A DNA stretch of 64,000 nucleotides from Bin87 sp965220265. GTDB taxonomy: Bacteria; Chloroflexota; Dehalococcoidia; Lucifugimonadales; UBA3495. The notes under the pieces were generated by a model. The model saw nothing but the letters and a program-made list of their open reading frames with translations, was not told the origin of the DNA and made no database searches. Both the position numbers and the translations under genes were made by a program. Below, piece after piece: positions 43,599 to 51,818 of this stretch (the first letter of the stretch is position 1; every line of letters begins with the position of its first letter). The DNA lies in contig CBDCPM010000004.1 in assembly GCA_965220265.1 (NCBI GenBank), positions 1,302,001-1,366,000 of the forward strand, written 5' to 3'.

Positions 43599-44480
43599 TC
43601 AGCAATTGGTCTGTGCCTCGATGGCCGCGGCTTGGGCAATCAAATTCTGGGCTCGTTTTACCACCGGCACATCTACCATGCGCCCGTCGATCGACAGCGA
43701 ACCTCGTCCGGTTGCCTCCGCGGCATCCCACGCTTCTACCACACGTCTTGCGTAAGCCACTTCGTCGGGGCCGGGTGAAAATGTCTCGTTGATCACGTCT
43801 ATCTGGGCCGGGTGAATCGCAAACTTCCCCGTATAACCCATCCGTCGTGCTACGCTCGCGTCGGTCTTTAGGCCTTCAGGGTCACGAAAACCGACGAATG
43901 GGCCGTCGAGTCCGGCAACTCCAGCAGCCCTCGCCGCCACCGCCATCGCAGATCGGGCGAAATAGCACTCTTCGCCGAAGTCGCTCCGAATAATGCCCAT
44001 ATCGTTGGTGTAGTCTTCGCCTCCAAAAGCTATTCCCACAATCCGCTGAGAAGCGCGTGCCATCTCGTAGACATGGACGATGGCCATCGCGGTTTCGATC
44101 CACGGGATGACCTTGATGCTACCCGCCTCCATTCCGACTTTCGCTTCCAACGGCGTCAGCAGTTTGTCAACCTGCTGCAAATCCCACGCCGTGTTCCCTT
44201 TCCCAACGCTGATCCCAGCCAAATCCGCCGATACCACGGCGGACAATTCTGCGGCGGCCAACCCGGTTTCCAGGGCGTTGACCCTTACCATCACCTTCTT
44301 GCCTGCCTCGGCTAAACGCGGAACCCATTGAACAGCCAACTCGCACGCGGCGGTCTTCTCACCCGGCGGCACCGAGTCCTCCAGGTCTACCATGATGATA
44401 TCCGCGCCGAATCCGAGCGCCCTCTCGAGCATGTTGGACCGGTTCCCGGGGACAAAAACGAGGCTACGGAGCAATTGCAC
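43599..44480 (-). CDS. HpcH/HpaI aldolase or CitE-like CoA-ester lyase
   Basis: CitE-like enzymes cleave or hydrolyse acyl-CoA esters such as malyl-CoA or citramalyl-CoA. The start is GTG 44480 with AGAGGT upstream. Typical features are R-S-L-V-F-V-P-G-N-R (about 5-14), V-D-L-E-D-S-V-P (about 31-38) and V-R-V-N (phosphate/CoA contact). I-P-W-I-E-T-A, A-F-G-G-E-D-Y-T-N-D (metal ligands, about 152-161) and G-K-F-A-I-H-P-A-Q-I follow. At 293 residues it is normal. It stands alone between folB and polA; malyl- or citramalyl-CoA lyase activity would suit organic-acid catabolism. Confidence 0.9.
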   Translation of the reverse strand: MQLLRSLVFVPGNRSNMLERALGFGADIIMVDLEDSVPPGEKTAACELAVQWVPRLAEAGKKVMVRVNALETGLAAAELSAVVSADLAGISVGKGNTAWDLQQVDKLLTPLEAKVGMEAGSIKVIPWIETAMAIVHVYEMARASQRIVGIAFGGEDYTNDMGIIRSDFGEECYFARSAMAVAARAAGVAGLDGPFVGFRDPEGLKTDASVARRMGYTGKFAIHPAQIDVINETFSPGPDEVAYARRVVEAWDAAEATGRGSLSIDGRMVDVPVVKRAQNLIAQAAAIEAQTNC

Positions 44481-44600
44481 TGGTGTGGACCTCTATGAAA
44501 CGTCGTGTCGGTACAAAAATAAGAAGAGCCGGCCATTCGTGTCCCAGGTTACGCGCTGGAACATTGCTCCCAAAGGTGTTTCCATGGCCCGTTGCGGGAA

Positions 44601-47396
44601 TCAGAAGTCGCCCCAGGAGTAGCCAGATTTGACATCCACTTTGAGGGTCACATCGAGATCCATTGCCGCTGGCATCTCGTCCATCACCAACTGGGTCATC
44701 AAGTCCATTTCGTCGTCAGGCACCTCGAAAACCAGCTCGTCGTGCACTTGCAGGATCATGCTGGATCGCATTTGATCGTTGACCATGCGGGCGCGCACAT
44801 TGATCATGGCTATTTTCATAATGTCGGCCGCCGTGCCCTGGATCGGCATATTGATGGCCATTCGTTCCGCAGCAGCGCGGCTGTTGTGATTTGTGGACTG
44901 GATGTCCGGCAGATAACGCCGCCGCCCCAGCAGCGTTTCCGCGTACATCACGTTCCTCGTCCGTTCTTTTACCGATTCCAAGTACCCACTGATGCCCGGG
45001 TACCGGGACAGATAGGTGTCGATGAAATGCCGCCCCTCTTCTCGGCTGAACCCCGTTTGTTGCGAGATGCCGTGCGGACCCAAGCCGTATATCACGCCGA
45101 AGTTAAGCACCTTGGCAATGCGGCGCTGCTCGGCATCCACATCGTTGATGGGCACGTTGAACATCTGGCTGGCCGTGGCGGCGTGTATGTCCTCCCCCTT
45201 GCGGAACGCATCCAGCAACGACGGGTCCTGCGACATATGGGCCAATACCCGCAACTCAATCTGTGAATAGTCGGCCGAGAGCAACCGGCAACCGGAATCA
45301 GCCACGAAAGCCCGGCGGACCTGGCGGCCCAATTCGGTTCGGACTGGTATGTTTTGCAGGTTAGGATCGCTGCTGCTGACCCTGCCAGTAGCCGACCCGG
45401 TCTGGTGATACGACGTATGGATCCTGCCCGTACCAGGGTTCACCATCTCAGGGAGAGCGTCAACGTAGGTTGACTTGAGCTTGGTTACCTGCCGGTAGTC
45501 CAGGATCTTGTCCACCACCGGATGCAGGCCTTTCAAAGCCTCGAGTGCGTTGGCGTCGGTGGAATAACCGGACCGCGTCCGCCGCGATTTGGGCAAACCC
45601 AACTCCCCAAAAAGCAGGTCGCTTAACTGCTTGGGAGAGTTGATATTGATTCCATGGCCGATTGAGTCGAACAGTTCTGTTTGGATCTGTTCCAATTGTT
45701 GGTGCAGGTCGCGCGACATCTCGTGGAGGATGCCTGCGTCCAAGCGGACTCCCGACCGCTGCATCTCCACCAACACCGGCACCAGCGGCAACTCGACGTC
45801 GGTGAAAAGATCGACCAGCCCCTGGGCCACCAAAGGCGGATCAAAGTGCCGACGCAATCGCAACGTGCAGTCCGCATCCGCCGCCGCGTACGGCGCCCCG
45901 TCTGCGATCTCAACTTCGTTAAATGTTTTCTGCCGGGCTCCCTTGCCGATCAGCTCGGTGATTTCGGTCATTTCCCGGCCCAATATCGACAGGGCCAGCG
46001 GCTTCAGACCCAACCGGTTGTTGCCCAATAGATGGGCGGCGATCATGGTGTCGTGGTCAACCACCTGGTAGGGATCGACGCCATAGTTGCTCAGCAGGGT
46101 CAAATCGTAGTTGGCGTTGTGGGCGGAGCGCTTCAAACCCTCAGCCGTAAACAAAGGGCGCACCGCGGCCATCACCTCCGTTAAGGGCAACTGCCGGCCG
46201 GATGCATGCCCAACCGGCACGTACCAGGCCTGACCGCCATCGATGGCGAAACTCAAGCCAGCCAACTCGGCGGCCATGGGGTCGGTGCTGCTGGACTCGG
46301 TGTCAAACGCAAAGGAGCCAGCTTCCCTGATGGCAACGATCATTGTGTCCAAATCGGCTTGGGTGTCGACGACGCGATAATCACTATCCATGATTTCCAG
46401 GTCGCGAGCCGCAACCGGAGCAGCGGAACGATCTCCGATCTGAGACGCCGTCGCCCATGGTGCATCGGGCGAAGGTACGCGCCCCACAATGCTGTGAAAT
46501 TCCAACGCCGTCATCAGCGCGACCACTTCGGACCGTTCGTAATCGCCGAGCCGGCAGGCATCGAGATCGAGCTCGGCCGGCACGTCGCACTTGATGGTGG
46601 TCAAGAAGCGATATTCAAATGCCTCGTCCCGGCAAGCCGCGAGGTTGTTCTTCACGCGCTTCTGCGTAATCTCTTCCAGATGTTCGTATATGCCTTCGAG
46701 TGTGCTGTATTTGCTTAGCAGAGTGGTAGCCGTCTTGTCACCAACGCCAGGGATTCCGGGAATGTTGTCCGATTTGTCGCCAACGAGCGCTTTGTAGTCC
46801 GGCTGCTGTTCTGCGGTTAGTCCGCCATACCTGGCGGCCAGCTCATCCTCGTCCACTATCCGCCGGTCGCGTTCGCTGCTGGCCAGGTCCACGCGAACCA
46901 GCGGAGAAATTAGCTGGAAAGTGTCCCGGTCCCCGGTGAGGATCACCGTGGCTACGTGAGCGGACTCGGCTTGACGAGAGAGTGTGCCGATGATGTCGTC
47001 CGCTTCGAACCCGGGCAACTCGTAAATCGGCACGCCGAAAGTTGCCATCAACTCTTTCACGCGGTCAAACTGACCGCGTAGTTCTGGGGGTGTCGGAGGC
47101 CGTTGTGCTTTGTATTCGGGAAATCGTTCGTGCCGGAACGTCGGAGATGGGGTATCGAAAGCGACAGCGACGTGAGTTGGCTGCCACTCGTTCAGCGACC
47201 GCATGAACACGCTGGCGAACCCGTAAACGCCCGTCACATCTTCGCCGGTGGTCGACACGGTTAGGTTGCGGCTGGCGCTGATCGCCCTGTACGAACGGTG
47301 CACCATCGCATGTCCATCTATCAACAGCAGCAGTTGAGGCCGCTGATCGGCGGCGGCGAACGTCATGGGCATAGACATCTGGCTGGCGCTGGACAT
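44601..47396 (-). CDS. polA: DNA polymerase I
   Basis: PolA fills gaps and removes RNA primers in replication and repair. GGAGA before ATG 47396 fits the start better than the open upstream frame. All three domains are present. The 5' nuclease (about 1-300) has L-L-L-I-D-G-H-A and G-D-K-S-D-N-I-P-G-I-P-G-V-G. The 3'-5' exonuclease has F-A-F-D-T-E-S, H-N-A-N-Y-D and Y-A-A-A-D-A-D, so its acidic residues look intact. The polymerase has S-S-S-D-P-N-L-Q-N-I-P, D-Y-S-Q-I-E-L-R-V-L-A-H and V-H-D-E-L-V-F-E. At 931 residues it is full length. Confidence 0.97.
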   Translation of the reverse strand: MSSASQMSMPMTFAAADQRPQLLLLIDGHAMVHRSYRAISASRNLTVSTTGEDVTGVYGFASVFMRSLNEWQPTHVAVAFDTPSPTFRHERFPEYKAQRPPTPPELRGQFDRVKELMATFGVPIYELPGFEADDIIGTLSRQAESAHVATVILTGDRDTFQLISPLVRVDLASSERDRRIVDEDELAARYGGLTAEQQPDYKALVGDKSDNIPGIPGVGDKTATTLLSKYSTLEGIYEHLEEITQKRVKNNLAACRDEAFEYRFLTTIKCDVPAELDLDACRLGDYERSEVVALMTALEFHSIVGRVPSPDAPWATASQIGDRSAAPVAARDLEIMDSDYRVVDTQADLDTMIVAIREAGSFAFDTESSSTDPMAAELAGLSFAIDGGQAWYVPVGHASGRQLPLTEVMAAVRPLFTAEGLKRSAHNANYDLTLLSNYGVDPYQVVDHDTMIAAHLLGNNRLGLKPLALSILGREMTEITELIGKGARQKTFNEVEIADGAPYAAADADCTLRLRRHFDPPLVAQGLVDLFTDVELPLVPVLVEMQRSGVRLDAGILHEMSRDLHQQLEQIQTELFDSIGHGININSPKQLSDLLFGELGLPKSRRTRSGYSTDANALEALKGLHPVVDKILDYRQVTKLKSTYVDALPEMVNPGTGRIHTSYHQTGSATGRVSSSDPNLQNIPVRTELGRQVRRAFVADSGCRLLSADYSQIELRVLAHMSQDPSLLDAFRKGEDIHAATASQMFNVPINDVDAEQRRIAKVLNFGVIYGLGPHGISQQTGFSREEGRHFIDTYLSRYPGISGYLESVKERTRNVMYAETLLGRRRYLPDIQSTNHNSRAAAERMAINMPIQGTAADIMKIAMINVRARMVNDQMRSSMILQVHDELVFEVPDDEMDLMTQLVMDEMPAAMDLDVTLKVDVKSGYSWGDF

Positions 47397-47491
47397 GAGG
47401 GGTCTCCGTGCGCAGATCCGTCGGTAGTAGGTGAAACCACCGACGCTTGCCGCATTATACATCAGCGACCAGCCGAGAACGTTCCGCCCTA

Positions 47492-47500
47492 TGCTAAAAT
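47492..47500 (+). promoter_or_regulatory. Extended -10 promoter giving a near-leaderless fmdB transcript
   Basis: TGCTAAAAT (47492-47500) is an extended -10 box ending 9 bases before the ATG at 47510. Transcription would start almost at the start codon. No ribosome-binding site precedes the ATG, which agrees with leaderless translation. Confidence 0.45.
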
Positions 47501-47509
47501 GACCGAGCT

Positions 47510-47827
47510 ATGCCCGTTTACGAATACCAGTGCAACCTTTGCGGGGGCCGTCAATCCCGCCTCGTTTTCAGTTGGACACCGGCCGACGCGATATCCTGCC
47601 GCGCATGCGCTGGAACCGACCTGATCCGATTGATGTCGGGGTTTTCCTTCCACCGTTCCTGGGGTGACAGCCTTAACTGGATGCCGGACAATGCTGCTGC
47701 TGATTTGGACGACGGCCATGTCGGCAGCATTGATGCTCACATGGGCCGTATGGGTGAAGCTATGGGCGGTCAGGTAACCCCGGATTTCCACGAACACCGG
47801 CACGAAATCACTCATCCCGACGGCTGA
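47510..47827 (+). CDS. FmdB-family zinc ribbon protein, first copy
   Basis: The family consists of small putative regulators with an N-terminal zinc ribbon; their targets are unknown. The start M-P-V-Y-E-Y-Q-C-N-L-C (Cys8, Cys11) and later C-R-A-C form the four-Cys site in the first 40 residues. The remaining 65 residues are variable and acidic/His-rich, as is common. No signal or membrane segment is seen. A second copy follows 60 bases later, so the pair probably arose by duplication. Confidence 0.85.
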   Translation: MPVYEYQCNLCGGRQSRLVFSWTPADAISCRACAGTDLIRLMSGFSFHRSWGDSLNWMPDNAAADLDDGHVGSIDAHMGRMGEAMGGQVTPDFHEHRHEITHPDG

Positions 47828-47887
47828 ACCAGTGTTGGTCTTGCACAGAACCGCATCATCGGCCTACTTTCGTTAGAGACAGACGAC

Positions 47888-48223
47888 ATGCCAATATATG
47901 AATACCGATGTCGCCATTGCCGGAACGTCTCGGCAATCTTCGTGCGATCGATCAACTCCCCGTTGGCGCCGGCTTGTGACGCGTGTGGCAGCGAGAAAGT
48001 GGACCGCCGGATGTCTACTTTCTCCACGGGCAAAACGACTGTCGAGATCCACGGTGGGCACCCCTTGGGGAGCAACCCGCAGGATTACTACAGCGACCCC
48101 CGCAACATCGGTCGGCACGTCGAAGAATCCTTCGTCCGTCATGGCGTGGCGATGCCCGACTCTGTCCGCGAATCTATTGATTCCGCCCGGAGCGGTGAGG
48201 CACCCAAAGGATTGGACTTGTGA
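47888..48223 (+). CDS. FmdB-family zinc ribbon protein, second copy
   Basis: It begins M-P-I-Y-E-Y-R-C-R-H-C and has C-D-A-C-G near residue 35, the same zinc ribbon as the first copy. The tail differs and contains H-P-L-G-S-N-P-Q-D-Y-Y-S-D-P. The stop overlaps the thiE start (GTGA), suggesting the two are translated together. Function unknown beyond the fold. Confidence 0.85.
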   Translation: MPIYEYRCRHCRNVSAIFVRSINSPLAPACDACGSEKVDRRMSTFSTGKTTVEIHGGHPLGSNPQDYYSDPRNIGRHVEESFVRHGVAMPDSVRESIDSARSGEAPKGLDL

Positions 48224-49197
48224 CCGAGCCGAATAATAATCCGACGTCCGATCTGTTATCGGCACTCGTCGCTTGCTTGGACGCACTGGTCGCATCCGAC
48301 GGCCTGCCCGAGGGCCTGATGCGCGGCGAAATCGGTTGGTTGGGCAGTGACCTGAGCGATCCGAACCGGCGGTCCACCGCGCCCTATTCGGTGCAAAGCC
48401 GGAACCAGGCTATGGAGATGGCCGGCAGCGCGCGTAACTTGCTCGATATTCTGGAGACCGCGCAGGCCATCCCTGCTGATGGAGCATTGCAGACGCGTCG
48501 CGCGCTCGACGACGCTGCTGAGCGGATTGGCGCTGCCCTGCGGCGACATCAGGCGGATCGTATCCGCGGGCTGTACGTAATCATTGATCCCGAAGTGACC
48601 GGTGGCCGCGATCCAATGGAAATCGCCCGTTCTGCCATCAATGGCGGTGCCCGCATCTTACAGCTACGTGACAAGTTGCGGGACAAAGGCGAACAATTGC
48701 CCCTCGGAGTCGCCCTCCGCGAATTGTGTGCTGCCAACGATGCTCTGCTGATCATCAACGACCATGCCGATTTGGCCGCCGCTTTGGGGCCAGATCACGT
48801 GGGATTGCACGTTGGGCAAACTGATTTGCCAGTAGCCGAGGCGCGCAAAATTCTGGCGCCCGGTCAAGTGCTCGGCCGATCCAACCGCGAGATCGACTTG
48901 ATCATCGAGTCGCAACGAATGGGTGCGGATCACGTTGCGTTCGGCGCGATGTACACCACGACCACCAAGCAGGTCACCCGCGCGCCCCAGGGCCCGGAGA
49001 GACTGAAACAGGCCCGCGCAGCCGCTCGGGTGCCGTTGGTAGCCATAGGCGGAATCACGGCGCAGAACGTAGCGCCGGTGGTTGAGGCCGGCGCTGATGC
49101 AATTTGCGTCACAGCAGCGGTGGGGAATGCCCCGGAGCCAGAAGCAGCAGCGGCAGCCCTGACCGAGGCAATTCGGTCGGCTGGCGGACGCGTTTAG
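48220..49197 (+). CDS. thiE: Thiamine phosphate synthase with an N-terminal extension
   Basis: ThiE joins HMP-PP and thiazole phosphate to thiamine phosphate. The TIM-barrel enzyme occupies about residues 110-325. It has L-Y-V-I-I-D-P, G-A-R-I-L-Q-L-R-D-K (the Q-x-R-x-K pyrophosphate site), I-I-N-D-H-A-D-L-A-A-A-L-G and G-L-H-V-G-Q-T-D-L-P. V-A-F-G-A-M-Y-T-T-T-T-K and A-I-G-G-I-T complete the core. The first 110 residues are an extra helical domain not found in E. coli ThiE. The GTG start overlaps the fmdB stop. thiD is elsewhere in this window (57932), but the thiazole branch is not seen, so salvage is possible. Confidence 0.92.
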   Translation: MTEPNNNPTSDLLSALVACLDALVASDGLPEGLMRGEIGWLGSDLSDPNRRSTAPYSVQSRNQAMEMAGSARNLLDILETAQAIPADGALQTRRALDDAAERIGAALRRHQADRIRGLYVIIDPEVTGGRDPMEIARSAINGGARILQLRDKLRDKGEQLPLGVALRELCAANDALLIINDHADLAAALGPDHVGLHVGQTDLPVAEARKILAPGQVLGRSNREIDLIIESQRMGADHVAFGAMYTTTTKQVTRAPQGPERLKQARAAARVPLVAIGGITAQNVAPVVEAGADAICVTAAVGNAPEPEAAAAALTEAIRSAGGRV

Positions 49198-49208
49198 CAG
49201 TTTTAAGT

Positions 49209-49841
49209 ATGCCCACGCGTTACGGCCCGCACCTGGCAGCACTGTCTGCCCAAGCGGTGGAGGAATTGTCGGCTAGGCATAGGGCCAGGGAGCAGGCCCT
49301 GGGCGTGTCCCGGCAAGTGATTAGGAATTCGGCCAACTCGATCCGCGCAGTTCATCGCAACGACTTCAATGAAGCGCGCCGCCTGATCGCGGAAGCGGCA
49401 GACCGTCTGGCCGAGACCCGGAGAATACGCACCGACAACCCGGAAATTTACTACGCTGGATTTTTGTCCGACGCACGCAAGGAATTTGCTGAAGCTAGCA
49501 TTACGCTAGCTGTGATTTCCGGATCGGAAATCCCGGACGCCCAGGCGCTGGACATGGACCCGCCGGCCTACCTGAACGGGATGGCGGAAGTCATCGGGGA
49601 ATTGCGTCGCTACATCCTTGACGCCCTGCGCCGGGACGATACCTCCCGATGCGAAGAGTTGATGGAATTGATGGACGAGATTTACGGAATCCTGGTTACG
49701 GTTGACTTTCCGGAAGCTATTACCGGCGGCCTCCGGCGCAGCACAGACGCCATGCGGGGCGTGTTGGAACGCACCCGCGGTGATCTGACCATATCGCTTC
49801 AGCAGCGGCGGTTGGAGCAACGGCTCAAGGACCTGAAATAA
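49209..49841 (+). CDS. Translin-family protein
   Basis: Translin-type proteins are all-helical and bind or cut single-stranded nucleic acid; bacterial members are little studied. The 210-residue protein from ATG 49209 has the long amphipathic helices of the family. Typical segments are R-E-Q-A-L-G-V-S-R-Q-V-I-R-N-S-A-N-S-I-R and R-D-D-T-S-R-C-E-E-L-M-E-L-M-D-E-I-Y. T-V-D-F-P-E-A-I-T-G-G-L-R and R-T-R-G-D-L-T follow. The gap to thiE is 11 bases, so it is the last gene of an fmdB-thiE-translin unit. Confidence 0.82.
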   Translation: MPTRYGPHLAALSAQAVEELSARHRAREQALGVSRQVIRNSANSIRAVHRNDFNEARRLIAEAADRLAETRRIRTDNPEIYYAGFLSDARKEFAEASITLAVISGSEIPDAQALDMDPPAYLNGMAEVIGELRRYILDALRRDDTSRCEELMELMDEIYGILVTVDFPEAITGGLRRSTDAMRGVLERTRGDLTISLQQRRLEQRLKDLK

Positions 49842-49911
49842 TCTTTGCATCGTCAGTTGGATTGCGACTGCCCGACCGGGTAGATCCAGCCCGTTGGCAT
49901 CGAATGTTCTG

Positions 49912-50637
49912 ATGGGACGATTGGCTCCGATCACCGCCCGCTGGCGAAATATCGTCATCCTGTCCTGGCCTATTGACGGCGGTCATTTGGATCCGTTTGT
50001 GCCGAACGGTTTGGTCCTTGATCGATGGGGCGGCGAAGCTTACATTAGCCTCGTGGGCCTATTCGTCGAAAACCTGCGGATGTTGGGGTTGCCAGTCTGG
50101 CCGAACCGATTTGAGGAAGTCAATCTGCGTTTCTACGTTCATCCCACCCAAGGCGGCGTTAACCTGCGCGGGGTCGTGTTCCTTCGGCAATTGGTTGCAC
50201 ATCGATTGATCGCGCTGGGAGGGCGTTTGCTGTTCCGTGAGCCGATGTCGGCTACGCAAATGCGCCACGAATTCAACCCGCCGGAACCAGAAGAGACCAG
50301 TAAACGGCAACGAGTGTTTTATGGTTGGCGCAACCATGGTCGGGATGAAGGACTTTGGATCAAAAGCGGGGGGGATCCGTACGTGGTCGAACCCAATTCG
50401 TTGGACGAGTTCCTCACCGCTCGGTACTGGGGTTACAACGCGCAATCCGCCCGTCGGATTCGAGCGTACCGAGTTTCAAGGTGTACCTGGTCGGTGAGTC
50501 CGGCCGCCGACTATGGATTGCAGTGCGACGCCCGAGCCCTGTATGGTCCCCAGTTCACTGATGTCATGGCTCAACCACCAGCCTCAATTCTTTTGGCTCA
50601 CGGGTCGAAAGCCCGGGTACATTGGCCGACCAGTTAG
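49912..50637 (+). CDS. DUF2071 (YqjF-like) family protein
   Basis: The function is unknown. Family features seen are W-R-N-I-V-I-L-S-W-P-I-D near the start, P-F-V-P-N-G-L-V-L-D, Y-I-S-L-V-G and E-V-N-L-R-F-Y-V. A C-terminal L-D-E-F-L-T-A-R-Y and a closing S-I-L-L-A-H-G-S segment follow. ATG 49912 is chosen over TTG 49894; neither has a clear ribosome site. At 241 residues the length is normal. It may end the upstream operon. Confidence 0.75.
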   Translation: MGRLAPITARWRNIVILSWPIDGGHLDPFVPNGLVLDRWGGEAYISLVGLFVENLRMLGLPVWPNRFEEVNLRFYVHPTQGGVNLRGVVFLRQLVAHRLIALGGRLLFREPMSATQMRHEFNPPEPEETSKRQRVFYGWRNHGRDEGLWIKSGGDPYVVEPNSLDEFLTARYWGYNAQSARRIRAYRVSRCTWSVSPAADYGLQCDARALYGPQFTDVMAQPPASILLAHGSKARVHWPTS

Positions 50638-50729
50638 CGTCACAAAAAGATGGGATACGTTCCCGCCCAAGTTGAGATAATTGATCACCCGTTGTTAGAA
50701 TGCTCTAATGCAAGCCGATCTCCAAAAGA

Positions 50730-50757
50730 ATAAACCGGCCAGGATAAACCGGCCAGA
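50730..50757 (+). repeat. Tandem 14-bp direct repeat
   Basis: ATAAACCGGCCAG(G/A) occurs twice back to back in the gap before the next gene. CCGGCC(A/G) units in each copy are self-complementary. It is too short to assign a role. Confidence 0.5.
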
Positions 50758-50895
50758 TAGGATCCGAGTGTCTGATACTGCGCCGCGCGCGGCCATACAC
50801 ACGACCCCCGCTCCCTGGACGACATCGAGGGATGTTACCGGCGCGCCTGGACAGACGGTCTGCCGATCCTACGTCTCATCGCCGACCGTGTTCCG

Positions 50896-51801
50896 GTGAT
50901 GATGGAAGTGGCAAGGCTCGAGACGGGCGACGTTTTGGGCCAAGTCCCAGTGCGCCGCAGGACGCTGACTGCTGAGCAAGTGTCGGCAAACGCCGTGGCG
51001 GCGGGTTGTTTGTCGGCCTATTTTGCCATAGACCTGGCAACGCTGCGCGTGCTATTTGGATACGACCTCAATTGCATCCACGAAGTGTCCGCCGCGACCA
51101 ACTCCACGGGCTTGCTCGTCGCAGTCAACGGTCCCATCCGGCGTGAGATCGAGTTGAATTGCACTGACCACCTGTTCATCCCTGGGCACCGCGCCAACTC
51201 CACAATTGGGCGAGCGTTGCGGTTGATTTTCATCGATTTGTTTGAACAGCAGCCCAGTGTTTTGGATCACGGTTGCATGGGCAGCTTGACCAGGTTTGCC
51301 GTGGTTATTGTAAAGGATGAAGAGAACAGCCCATGGGAGCCGTTCCATATCAGCCAGGGATATTTGCCCCAGCAGTCGACGGTAATCGTGACTACAATCC
51401 AGGATCCGTTCATGCATGGCAACCGTTATGGAATCGTGGAAAGCCTTTGGGATTCCATCGCCGCTAAGATGTCCTCGCATGGGTTGGGCCTATACTTTGG
51501 CCGGGGTATCGAATGGGCGTGGTTTGTCGGTCATTTGCATTCCGAGTTGCTGGGCCGGTTGGGCTGGAAACATCTCGACACGCAGGGCATCCCGCCGTGG
51601 ACGATAATCGCCGCGGTGTTTGCCAATACAGCCCACACCTATACACTGCTCATGGTGGTGGCGGATTTCCCGTATCTCATGTGCCCGCGCCCAATTGCCA
51701 ATGTCTCCCGAGAGGGATTGCATTTCCGCGCTCAGTTGCTGACCCTGGCGGCGTTTAGCTTGTTGATTCATGACGAGCTGGCCGGCCCTCGGACCGGCTG
51801 A
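50896..51801 (+). CDS. Conserved hypothetical protein with abnormal N-terminus
   Basis: The function is unknown. The visible protein contains A-N-A-V-A-A-G-C, V-N-G-P-I-R-R-E-I, G-H-R-A-N-S-T-I-G-R-A-L-R-L-I and a P-W-E-P-F-H segment. I recall this order in conserved proteins of Actinobacteria and Chloroflexota, sometimes near UGSC-type thiol proteins. Similarity seems to extend upstream: the same frame is open from 50776 and reads C-Y-R-R-A-W-T-D-G-L-P-I, as expected before the annotated start. That stretch holds no ATG, GTG or TTG. Translation may start at GTG 50896 as a short form, use a rare start, or the gene may be damaged at its 5' end. Confidence 0.6.
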   Translation: MMMEVARLETGDVLGQVPVRRRTLTAEQVSANAVAAGCLSAYFAIDLATLRVLFGYDLNCIHEVSAATNSTGLLVAVNGPIRREIELNCTDHLFIPGHRANSTIGRALRLIFIDLFEQQPSVLDHGCMGSLTRFAVVIVKDEENSPWEPFHISQGYLPQQSTVIVTTIQDPFMHGNRYGIVESLWDSIAAKMSSHGLGLYFGRGIEWAWFVGHLHSELLGRLGWKHLDTQGIPPWTIIAAVFANTAHTYTLLMVVADFPYLMCPRPIANVSREGLHFRAQLLTLAAFSLLIHDELAGPRTG

Positions 51802-51818
51802 CGGTATCGACGACGACC

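Noticed and set aside
50708..50899. Small open frame before the conserved hypothetical protein
   Set aside because: It has no family pattern, while another frame over the same bases matches the expected N-terminus of the next protein.
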